A DNA stretch of 6,614 nt from Candidatus Omnitrophota bacterium (lineage in GTDB: Bacteria > Omnitrophota > Gorgyraeia > Gygaellales > UBA12090), in contig DOMD01000054.1 in assembly GCA_003510525.1 (NCBI GenBank), positions 1,538-8,151 of the forward strand. Reading direction: 5' to 3'. A model generated the notes under the pieces. It saw only the letters and a program-made list of their open reading frames with translations, did not search any database and was not told the DNA's origin. Positions 1 through 6,574 of the stretch are shown piece after piece; the stretch's first letter is position 1, and the number at the start of each line of letters is the position of its first letter. The position numbers and the translations under genes were made by a program.

Positions 1-464
1 GTTGAGGCAAAATCACCCAGGCCGTCGGCGGAAAAAAGCGAAGCCCGCTCAAAAGGAGAAACAAAAAAAGACGAGGCAATATGCGCTTTATGATGTTCTA
101 TGTTTACCAGATTAGCCTTAATTTCTTTATCATCCAAATTAAAGATACCGGCAATAGTTGTTTTAATATTTCGCGTTTTACCCAAGGCGTGCAATCGTCG
201 TAAGGCCAGCCGCGGAATCTTTACGCCGTAATATAATTTTTTAAAAAAACGCGCTTTCGCGCTTCTGGGTATGGCGATATAATCAACATCCTTGATGCTT
301 ACCCCGGCCTCTTTCAGGCAGTATTTAACCGCTTCTTTCGGGAAACCCGCGCAGTGCTTAATCCGGTTAAAACGCTCTTCTTCCGCGGCGGCAATCAGTT
401 TTCCGTCAACAACAATTGCCGCCGAGGCATCCGCGTGGTAGACGTTCAGGCCTAAAATAATCAT
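1..464 (-). CDS. Carbamoyltransferase, NodU/CmcH/TobZ family (N-terminal part; runs off left edge)
   Basis: The first 154 codons of an O-carbamoyltransferase are present; the rest lies beyond base 1. Family members move the carbamoyl group of carbamoyl phosphate, through a carbamoyl-adenylate, onto a hydroxyl of a sugar or natural product in the cytoplasm. The visible part is the start of the Kae1-like (ASKHA-fold) domain. It opens MIILGLNVYHADASAAI, with the family's His/Asp-Ala-Ser-Ala motif at residues 10-16. It continues with EEERFNRIKH (28-37) and FP (41-42), then EHHKAH (123-128), whose HxxxH spacing (H124, H128) matches the metal-binding pair known in Kae1-like proteins, and ADGLGD (146-151). 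Full-length relatives have roughly 550-600 residues, so about three quarters is missing. The ATG overlaps the amidotransferase stop as ATGA, and GGAGAGG lies 8 bases upstream, which fixes the start and suggests coupled translation. A glycan decoration role is inferred from the neighbours; the acceptor is unknown. Confidence 0.9.
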   Translation of the reverse strand, partial: MIILGLNVYHADASAAIVVDGKLIAAAEEERFNRIKHCAGFPKEAVKYCLKEAGVSIKDVDYIAIPRSAKARFFKKLYYGVKIPRLALRRLHALGKTRNIKTTIAGIFNLDDKEIKANLVNIEHHKAHIASSFFVSPFERASLFSADGLGDFAS

Positions 465-2341
465 TTTAAAAACCTCTCCAGCCAGAGCATCAGGCTAAAT
501 AGCGACCAAACCTTACTGCCCTCCCTGAAATTCATCCGCGCGCGGTTAAAATTAAGCCTCTCCTTGAAATTATCCGTATCAAACCATTCCGCCAGAAGCG
601 GCTGGGTGTTTTTATAGGTCTGTTTGAGATATCCCTGGAATTCCGCGCCAAACATATTAAGCGGGCTTCCGGCAAATCCTTTCTTTGGCTGATAAATGAC
701 TTCCTTAGGTAAAATCCCCTCCAGGCTTTTCTTGAAAATATACTTTGTCTGATTGCGGAAAAATTTAAGATTGTCCGGAAGGCGAAGCGCGTATTCCACG
801 AGCTGATAATCCAAAAATGGCAGCCTGGCCTCAACGGAATTAGCCATAGTCATTTTATCCGCGCGCATTAAAAGAAGTTCCGGAAGGCGCACCTTTAGAT
901 CCAGATAAATCATTTTATCCAGAGGGCTGGCCTGGGGGAATTTACTTAGCAAATTCCGGTAAATTCCGGATACGTAAGCTTCAGAAGTAACCATCCCTTT
1001 AAGGTTAAGCGATTTTTTAAAAAGGGATACCTTTTCTTCTTCGCTAAACAGATATGAGCCTCCTAAAAACACATCCTGGTTTCTGGCGGCCCGGGAAACA
1101 GTATAATGCATTTTTTTTCCCAATATAAACCGCGATAAATTGAAAACGGGCATTTTAATTAATGACGGCAAAGGATAATAAAATTTAATCAAGTTTAAAA
1201 TCGCGGCGTAACTGCGATAACCGCAAAAAAGCTCGTCATTGCCTTCGCCGACTTGAATGACCGAAACCCCTTTCTGGCGGGCTAATTTTGCTAAATAAAA
1301 ATTAGGGATGCAGGCATAATCACATAGCGGTTCATCCGTATAATAAGCCAAATTATTGAAAAGCCCGCGAAAGTCTTCAAAATTAATACGGATGGAATTA
1401 TATTCGGCGTGAAAATTCCGAGAGACCGATTCGGCAAAATATGACTCATCATACTCATAATTACCTTCGATAGCCACATTAAAAGTTTTAACCGGCTCAG
1501 CCATTGACCGGCTCATAAAAGCGACATTGGTGCTGGAATCGAGTCCTCCGCTTAAAAAAACCCCAAAAGGCACATCACTCATCAATCTCGCTCTTATGGA
1601 ACCTTCTAATTTAAAACGGATAGCTTCTATTGCCTCTGCCTCGGAGCATTTTATTTTTGGCCCCGGCATACAATCCCAATATTGCCGCTTAACTATCTTC
1701 CCATCGCCGCCTACCAGCAGGTAATGCCCCGCCTCTAATTTAAAAATATCCTTAAAAAAAGTCAGCGGCGCGGGGGAAACGGAAAATGAAAGATAATGCG
1801 ATAACGCCTGCAAATCTATTTTCCGGGTTAATCGCGGATGCGGCAGAATCGCCTTTATTTCTGAGGCAAAGATAAAACGAGCGTCTGAAATATGATAATA
1901 AAACGGTTTTACGCCCAAACGGTCGCGCGCGGAAAAGATTACTTTCTTATTAGCATCCCAGATAGAAAAGGCAAACTCTCCGTCAAGGTATTCCAGACAG
2001 CCGGGGCCCTCCTCTTCATAAAGGTGGATGATGGTCTCGGTATCGGTCTGGGACCTGTAGAGATGGCCTTTTTTCCGCAGTTCATCCCGCAAGGCCAGAT
2101 GATTATAAATCTCCCCGTTATAGGTAATCCAGACAGTGCCGTCCTCATTGCTCATCGGCTGTTTTCCGCGTTCGGATAAATCAATAATGCTTAAACGTCT
2201 ATGGCCAAAGCCGATATTGCCCCAGGCACAGACCTCTTCGTCATCCGGGCCGCGGTGAGAAAGCACGCGCGTCATCCTGGTAAGCAGTTCCCGATTAACA
2301 GGCTCCGAATCAAAATTAAAAATCCCGGCTATTCCGCACAT
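461..2341 (-). CDS. AsnB-type glutamine-hydrolysing asparagine synthetase / amidotransferase
   Basis: This is a 626-residue two-domain amidotransferase. The N-terminal class II glutaminase starts MCGIAGIF, so Cys2 becomes the N-terminal nucleophile after Met removal. It keeps HRRLSIID (47-54), NGEIYN (75-80) and TDTE (99-102), the residues that bind glutamine and the oxyanion. The C-terminal ATP-pyrophosphatase domain has the PP-loop SGGLDSS (264-270), GEGNDELFCGY (365-375), RADKMTMANSVEARLPFLD (493-511) and PKKGF (552-556). Both half-reactions therefore look intact: ammonia is released from glutamine, and a carboxylate is activated as its acyl-AMP. It is longer than E. coli AsnB (about 554 residues) and fits the 600-650-residue group common in polysaccharide loci. 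In such loci, relatives such as WbpS are linked to amidation of uronic acids rather than to free asparagine synthesis. Three bases separate it from the oxidoreductase stop; GGGA sits 7 bases before the ATG. The family is certain, but the acceptor (sugar carboxylate or aspartate) is not. Confidence 0.93.
   Translation of the reverse strand: MCGIAGIFNFDSEPVNRELLTRMTRVLSHRGPDDEEVCAWGNIGFGHRRLSIIDLSERGKQPMSNEDGTVWITYNGEIYNHLALRDELRKKGHLYRSQTDTETIIHLYEEEGPGCLEYLDGEFAFSIWDANKKVIFSARDRLGVKPFYYHISDARFIFASEIKAILPHPRLTRKIDLQALSHYLSFSVSPAPLTFFKDIFKLEAGHYLLVGGDGKIVKRQYWDCMPGPKIKCSEAEAIEAIRFKLEGSIRARLMSDVPFGVFLSGGLDSSTNVAFMSRSMAEPVKTFNVAIEGNYEYDESYFAESVSRNFHAEYNSIRINFEDFRGLFNNLAYYTDEPLCDYACIPNFYLAKLARQKGVSVIQVGEGNDELFCGYRSYAAILNLIKFYYPLPSLIKMPVFNLSRFILGKKMHYTVSRAARNQDVFLGGSYLFSEEEKVSLFKKSLNLKGMVTSEAYVSGIYRNLLSKFPQASPLDKMIYLDLKVRLPELLLMRADKMTMANSVEARLPFLDYQLVEYALRLPDNLKFFRNQTKYIFKKSLEGILPKEVIYQPKKGFAGSPLNMFGAEFQGYLKQTYKNTQPLLAEWFDTDNFKERLNFNRARMNFREGSKVWSLFSLMLWLERFLK
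464..470 (-). other. Candidate minus-1 slippery heptamer at the amidotransferase stop
   Basis: The minus strand reads T TTA AAA in the amidotransferase frame, which fits the X XXY YYZ pattern, with the TGA stop next. A one-base backward slip would read ATG ATT ATT and continue in the carbamoyltransferase frame. GGAGAGG lies at 473-479, two bases upstream of the heptamer. The pattern is visible in the sequence, but any frameshifting is inference. The A/T-rich spacer of a normal ATGA junction could give the same match by chance. Confidence 0.3.
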
Positions 2342-2344
2342 TTT

Positions 2345-3394
2345 TCAATCCCGCTGTTTACGGCAATTTAATCTTTCCGTAAGCATCTCCATCACCCGGA
2401 CAGTTTCCCTGCCGTCTCCAACAGTAACTAAAGGCGGCCTATTCTCTATGATGCTCTCCGTAAACTCCCGAATTCCGTTATAATGCCCGTCACTCTTCTT
2501 TCCCAGCATATACCTTATGCCATTTACGCCTGAAGCACACATCTTGCCTGCCGCCATTTTTACCTCGGATAAACCTACCGTAAACGCGTCCAATTTACCG
2601 CGCTCATAGCTGACAAATGTTTGAGATTGAAGATCTATCTTCAGCATCCCCTTGGTGCCCATAATGTCAAGCGCGGCCGCCCATTGGTTGCTCGCGTAAT
2701 TAAGCTCTACGGTGCCGATGCCGTTTTTAGCGCGTAAAACTATTCGAAAGTCCTCAAAATTCGACCACGGGTATTCAGGAATTATCTTTCTGGCATTCAC
2801 CTCTACCTCGTAAATATCCTTAAGAAATGCCTGGGCCAGATAAACCCCGTGCGGCCCACTCTCCCCTAATATGCCCCCCGGCAGCGCGTGCGCCCAATGA
2901 TCCTTCTTTGAAGTTATATAATTGGTGGGAGTTGATAAAAATATATGCAGGCCCAAGAAATCTCCGATGCCGCCCTTTAAGAAATATTCGCGCGCGCGAA
3001 TGAATGCCGGATTAAACACCTGATTATGCACCACGCATACCTGCCTGCGGAATTTTGATGCCGCCTCTATCATCACGTCGCAATCCGAGACCTTTAAGGC
3101 CATCGGTTTCTCAAGAAATATGTGCGCGCCTTTTTCTATCGCCTCGATACCTAAAGACGCGTGAGTCTGAGGCGGAGTGCATATATCTGCAATATCCGGT
3201 TTTTCCTTCAAAAGCATATCCGAAAAATCCGCGTAGGTCCGCCTGATATTAAAACTATCCGCCGTTTTCTTAGCCGCGTTAATGTTTAAATCACAGACCG
3301 CGGCAACTTCTACCTTATTTTTTAAAGCCAAAAACGCCGGTATATGTTTTTTTGCCGAAATAAGCCCACAGCCGGCGATAACAACTTTATACAT
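2345..3394 (-). CDS. Gfo/Idh/MocA family NAD(P)-dependent oxidoreductase
   Basis: This is a 349-residue cytoplasmic dehydrogenase of the usual family length. The N-terminal Rossmann domain shows MYKVVIAGCGLIS, with the dinucleotide loop at 8-13, and an acidic residue ending strand 2 (D35). The family EKP signature is at 95-97 (K96 is normally catalytic), preceded by CTPPQTHA (72-79). In the C-terminal alpha/beta domain the usual GGGxLxDxGxHxxD motif appears as GGILGESGPHGVY (173-185): His182 is kept, the first Asp is Glu178 and the last is Tyr185. Members oxidise or reduce sugar hydroxyl/keto groups; WbpB, for example, works on UDP-GlcNAcA at C3. In this cluster a nucleotide-sugar substrate is inferred but cannot be named. 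An in-frame ATG at 3418 would add 8 residues, but the chosen ATG at 3394 has GGGAGGA 6 bases upstream and starts at the conserved beta strand. A 53-base gap separates it from the upstream gene, the only sizeable gap here. Confidence 0.9.
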   Translation of the reverse strand: MYKVVIAGCGLISAKKHIPAFLALKNKVEVAAVCDLNINAAKKTADSFNIRRTYADFSDMLLKEKPDIADICTPPQTHASLGIEAIEKGAHIFLEKPMALKVSDCDVMIEAASKFRRQVCVVHNQVFNPAFIRAREYFLKGGIGDFLGLHIFLSTPTNYITSKKDHWAHALPGGILGESGPHGVYLAQAFLKDIYEVEVNARKIIPEYPWSNFEDFRIVLRAKNGIGTVELNYASNQWAAALDIMGTKGMLKIDLQSQTFVSYERGKLDAFTVGLSEVKMAAGKMCASGVNGIRYMLGKKSDGHYNGIREFTESIIENRPPLVTVGDGRETVRVMEMLTERLNCRKQRD

Positions 3395-3400
3395 AATGTA

Positions 3401-3407
3401 TCCTCCC
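3401..3407 (-). promoter_or_regulatory. Strong Shine-Dalgarno site that decides the oxidoreductase start
   Basis: The minus strand reads GGGAGGA with 6 bases before the ATG at 3394. It is the best ribosome binding site in the window. It lies between the in-frame ATG at 3418 and the chosen start, so it supports the shorter protein. It also fits independent initiation here, since this is the one gene not closely coupled to its upstream neighbour. Confidence 0.8.
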
Positions 3408-3447
3408 TTCAAAACCAAACTTTAATAATCGAAATTGAACCTGTGCC

Positions 3448-4620
3448 TTACGAAACATCTCCGGGCCTAAGATATTGTGAATATACCGCGATCATCTGTC
3501 GCGCAATCTTTTTTACGTTGAAATTTTCTTCTACCAGCCTTTCTCCTTGCGCGCCCATCTCCAGGCGCAGCCGCTCATCCGAAATAATTCTTTCTATCGC
3601 GAAAGCAATCTCGCCCGCGTTTAATCCGGTAACTATTCCGGCCCGGTAATCCTCGATCAATTTGTGAATATTGACTCTGTTTGAGATTATCACCGCGAGC
3701 CTGGCGGCCATCGCCTCGACAACGGCCATTCCAAAGTTTTCATCATATGACGGAAGAACAAACACATCCGCGTCGGCCAAAAGCGCGGATTTCTCACTGC
3801 CTTCCAAGAATCCGGTAAGTACGCATATTTCCGTCAATCCGGCGCTCACTAAAGCCCTGCTGAGAAATTTTTCATAATTTTTATCTCCTGAACCGGCAAG
3901 GACAAAAATAAAATCATCGCGTTTAACAGCAAGTATTTTTAAGGCCGCTATTAATATATCCAATCCTTTCTTGGGGTCAAGCCGCGAAAGAAAAAGAATT
4001 ATCTTTTTGTTGATAGTCTGAGGATACCGTTTCCGGAATTCCCCTTTAAGCGGCCCTAAATTAATAAATCTCTCCAAATTTAATCCGAGAGGAACCAGCG
4101 CGGATTGATAGCCTAATCTAAGCCTTTCTGCCTGGCACATCTCTTCACTGGAGGTAAAATGAACCGCAGAGGCGCGGCAAAGATTCTTCTTCTCCAGGAG
4201 AAAAATATAGATTTTTTTCCTAAGCGCGCTCTTACTTAAAGAAAAAGAGTCAAGCATCCCTGCCGGCCTGATAATATAGGGTATTTTATATTTACGGGCG
4301 TAATGACAGGCAACAGCTGAGGGATAAGTAAAAAGATAATGTATATGCAATAAGTCGAATTCTCCGGAGCGCCGCTTTAACCAATGTTTTAATCCTAAGG
4401 AAAAGGCGAATTCCGAAGGTAAAATTGAACAAAATTGACGGCCGAAAGAATACACCGGCACAAAATCAGGAATAACCCGCGTTTTGTCCTGATCTATGGT
4501 TGTCGTGGCAATCGCCGTCTCTACGCCTTGATTCCTCAGCTCCTGGCATAACTGCGTAACTGCCTGAACCGGACCGCCGCAAGAGCCGGAAAGAAACGGT
4601 ATCACATGAAGAACTTTCAT
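3448..4620 (-). CDS. Glycosyltransferase family 4 (GT-B fold)
   Basis: This 390-residue enzyme would transfer a sugar from a nucleotide-sugar donor to a glycan acceptor at the cytoplasmic side of the membrane, with retention of configuration, as is typical of GT4. The N-terminal acceptor domain begins MKVLHVIPFLSGSCGGP; the GGP at 15-17 is the usual glycine loop. HIHYLF (92-97) and RPAGMLDSFSL (118-128) match a GT4 subgroup common in exopolysaccharide loci. The C-terminal donor domain has LSRLDPKKGLD (211-221), LAGSGD (241-246), ADVFVLPSYDENFG (284-297) and the E-x7-E pair Glu294/Glu302 in ENFGMAVVEAMA. No transmembrane segment is evident. An in-frame ATG at 4686 would add 22 residues inside the methyltransferase gene; the ATG at 4620 starts exactly at the conserved beta strand, 2 bases after the methyltransferase stop, with AGGCGAG 9 bases upstream. 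Donor and acceptor cannot be predicted. Confidence 0.92.
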   Translation of the reverse strand: MKVLHVIPFLSGSCGGPVQAVTQLCQELRNQGVETAIATTTIDQDKTRVIPDFVPVYSFGRQFCSILPSEFAFSLGLKHWLKRRSGEFDLLHIHYLFTYPSAVACHYARKYKIPYIIRPAGMLDSFSLSKSALRKKIYIFLLEKKNLCRASAVHFTSSEEMCQAERLRLGYQSALVPLGLNLERFINLGPLKGEFRKRYPQTINKKIILFLSRLDPKKGLDILIAALKILAVKRDDFIFVLAGSGDKNYEKFLSRALVSAGLTEICVLTGFLEGSEKSALLADADVFVLPSYDENFGMAVVEAMAARLAVIISNRVNIHKLIEDYRAGIVTGLNAGEIAFAIERIISDERLRLEMGAQGERLVEENFNVKKIARQMIAVYSQYLRPGDVS

Positions 4621-4622
4621 AT

Positions 4623-5441
4623 TTATTTTCTCGCCTGAAGCAGTAATTCCAAGCCAAAGCGATTGCCAAAAAGACGAACCAGCCATCGGGGATACATTAA
4701 TCCGATAATTTTATAAATAAAACCGCTATACTTTCTGCTGAAGGCGATATTTAACAAATCTCCCGGGCCAAGCGATGTCTTTATTTCAATCACCTGAAAT
4801 CGCGCGCTTTCAAATAATTCCTTAGCTTCTTCTAAAGTATATGCCTTTGTGCCGGGGCTTTCTAAATGGCCATAGATTGCCTTTCTGGGGGAAATCCACG
4901 GCCTGAGCTTGAACAGGCAAAACCTCAACCATAATAGCCAGCCCGTCCAGGAAGGGATGTGGTACACCATCGCTTTTATAATGCCTCCCGGCTTTAAGAC
5001 ACGATAAGCTTCTTTAATTGCCTGGCCGGTGTTTAAGGTATGATGCAAAACCCCCCAGCTGTAAACCATTTCAAAGACCCCATCTTTAAAAGGAAGTCTT
5101 TCGGAATCAGCCACACAGAGGTTAAAACGATTGGGGTTTATGCCTTCCAGGGACAGGCGCTCTTTTGTTAAGGCGGTGCCTCTTGAAGTAAGGTCAATGC
5201 CTGTTGCCTGAGCTCCATTTTTTACCCAGTTCTTAAAATCCGTGCCCGCTCCGACTCCTATCTCAAGAACGCGTTTCGCGCGAAATTTTTTAAATTCGGC
5301 AAACTCAAGAATTTGCGGCTCACATAGATAACGGGCACGCTCAATTTCCCGAAACCATTCGCCTCTATCTTCCGACGCGCCGTATCTCACGCCGCAGGTC
5401 TCAGCTTCCCAATGTTTTTTTACCGCCTCATTCATGCTCAT
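4623..5441 (-). CDS. Class I SAM-dependent methyltransferase
   Basis: This is a 272-residue Rossmann-fold methyltransferase of the Methyltransf_11/25 type. The SAM-binding motif I is VLEIGVGAGTDF (58-69). The acidic residue that ends strand 2 is Asp83 in GIDL, and AD at 111-112 would contact the adenine. PFKDGVFEMVYSWGVLHHT (117-135) and RVLKPGG (147-153) are the later family motifs. The N-terminal HWEAETCGVRYG (10-21) precedes the fold. Two C-terminal stretches (about 163-181 and 240-258) are rich in Trp, Leu, Phe and Arg/Lys and may touch the membrane. Placed between two glycosyltransferases, it probably methylates a sugar or lipid-linked intermediate, but the site is unknown. The start is uncertain: ATG at 5441 overlaps the upstream stop as ATGA, and ATG at 5435 (2 residues shorter) sits better behind AGAGAAG. 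ATG at 5477 would overlap the upstream gene by 40 bases and has no ribosome binding site. Confidence 0.88.
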   Translation of the reverse strand: MSMNEAVKKHWEAETCGVRYGASEDRGEWFREIERARYLCEPQILEFAEFKKFRAKRVLEIGVGAGTDFKNWVKNGAQATGIDLTSRGTALTKERLSLEGINPNRFNLCVADSERLPFKDGVFEMVYSWGVLHHTLNTGQAIKEAYRVLKPGGIIKAMVYHIPSWTGWLLWLRFCLFKLRPWISPRKAIYGHLESPGTKAYTLEEAKELFESARFQVIEIKTSLGPGDLLNIAFSRKYSGFIYKIIGLMYPRWLVRLFGNRFGLELLLQARK

Positions 5442-6574
5442 ACTTCTCTTATTGCCCGGATAAACCCCTGGGCGCATTTAAAAGGAGAATAATTTTTAAT
5501 TATTTCCAAAGACATCTTACCCATTTCTGTTCTTTTTTGTTCATCACCCAAAATATTCTCAAGGCAAAAAACAATCTGCCTGATATCGCCTTTCTTAAAG
5601 ACATACCCGTTCTCTCCTTGAATAATCAAGTCCGGCGCCGCGCCCGCGGCATCTGAAGAGACAACCGCTAAGCCGCAAGCCATTGCCTCATTCAAAACTA
5701 ACCCCCACGGGTCGCTGTGAGTAGGCAGGACAAAAACATCGGCAATCGCGTAATAAAACGGAAGTTTTTCCTGATGAATAAACCCTTCAAAAAAAACATT
5801 TTTAAGATTATTGATTAAACAAAAATCTTTATATTGCTTCTCCTGCTCGCCGCTGCCGACAAGCAGTAAGCCTGCATCGGGATCCTTGGCAAAAATTATT
5901 CGAAAGGCCTCCAGTAAATCAAAAATGCCTTTTTGATCGCTCAAACGGCCCACATAAAGGATAAGTTTTTCCGGATAACCTTTTGACTGCTTAAATGAAT
6001 CTTTATTCTGCCTGTATCTATCGCAAGATTGGATAAAATAAGCGTTATCCACGGCATTAGGGGCCATCCAAATTTTTTTGGCGCTGGCTCCCAAAGAAAT
6101 AAGATACTCGCTTGACGCTTTTCCCGGGGCTATATATCCATCGCAGCTTCGCGCAAACATCCGTTTATAAAACTCGTTCCATGGCCGGCATAAACGCAGG
6201 TCATATTTATTGCTCTCGCACCAAAGAATAATCCGCTTTTTAAAAATCCTGGCATAAAGTATAGCTAAAAGATAACTCGGGTGCTGATAGCCTCCGGTGA
6301 TAATAATCTCAGGGGAATACCTCATAAGTTCATAAAAAATGGTCGGGTTCAGAAAATAAGGCGCGCCTGAACTGCCATTCTGAAATAGGATACTCGGCAA
6401 CACCCGGTAGCGGAAATCAATCTTTTCACGGTAGATCTTCCACTGCCTGCGCTTCTCTGTTTTTCCCAAGAATAAAACCAGAAATTGCCCGGTTAAGCTC
6501 TGGTTTATTTCATTAAAAACCGGTATCCGGTAAGGAGAGATAATCTCGGTTAAAAGAATGATTTTTCTTTTCAC
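5438..6574 (-). CDS. Glycosyltransferase family 4 (GT-B fold), GTG start
   Basis: This 378-residue GT4 enzyme is distinct from the one at 3448-4620. It begins with a short strand followed by TEIISPYRIPVFNEI (9-23), a start typical of GT4 enzymes that act on lipid-linked or polysaccharide acceptors. The donor-binding domain carries APNAVD (171-176), YVGRLSDQKGIFDLLEAF (207-224), LVGSGEQ (238-244), FFEGFI (261-266) and ADVFVLPTHSDPWGLVLNEA (278-297). The E-x7-E pair is Asp288/Glu296; the conservative Glu-to-Asp change at the first position occurs in the DPWG/EPWG subgroup and need not impair activity. The start is GTG at 6574, with GAGGAG 8 bases upstream. It overlaps the stop of an open frame from upstream as GTGA, in keeping with the other coupled junctions. 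The 3' end overlaps the methyltransferase start by 4 bases. The sugar donor and linkage cannot be predicted. Confidence 0.92.
   Translation of the reverse strand: MKRKIILLTEIISPYRIPVFNEINQSLTGQFLVLFLGKTEKRRQWKIYREKIDFRYRVLPSILFQNGSSGAPYFLNPTIFYELMRYSPEIIITGGYQHPSYLLAILYARIFKKRIILWCESNKYDLRLCRPWNEFYKRMFARSCDGYIAPGKASSEYLISLGASAKKIWMAPNAVDNAYFIQSCDRYRQNKDSFKQSKGYPEKLILYVGRLSDQKGIFDLLEAFRIIFAKDPDAGLLLVGSGEQEKQYKDFCLINNLKNVFFEGFIHQEKLPFYYAIADVFVLPTHSDPWGLVLNEAMACGLAVVSSDAAGAAPDLIIQGENGYVFKKGDIRQIVFCLENILGDEQKRTEMGKMSLEIIKNYSPFKCAQGFIRAIREV

Noticed and set aside
532..834. A minus-strand open frame of 100 codons within the amidotransferase.
   Set aside because: It is an out-of-frame shadow of the conserved synthetase domain, with no recognisable features.
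1892..2179. A 95-codon open frame on the plus strand.
   Set aside because: It lies wholly antisense to the conserved glutaminase domain of the amidotransferase and shows no domain or ribosome binding site of note.
2986..3001. A 16-base perfect palindrome with a CG repeat core (attcg...cgaat).
   Set aside because: It lies inside the oxidoreductase and is explained by consecutive GCG and CGC codons for Ala-Arg residues; no second copy or operator context is seen.
3344..3649. A 101-codon open frame on the plus strand spanning the 53-base gap.
   Set aside because: It is antisense to the oxidoreductase start and the glycosyltransferase end, and its translation resembles no protein family I know.
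4621..4686. Upstream extension of the second glycosyltransferase to an ATG at 4686.
   Set aside because: It would overlap the methyltransferase by about 60 bases; the extra 22 residues precede the conserved first beta strand and are not family-like.
5442..5477. Upstream extension of the methyltransferase to an ATG at 5477.
   Set aside because: There is no ribosome binding site, it would overlap the glycosyltransferase by 40 bases, and the ATGA junction at 5438-5441 gives a better start.
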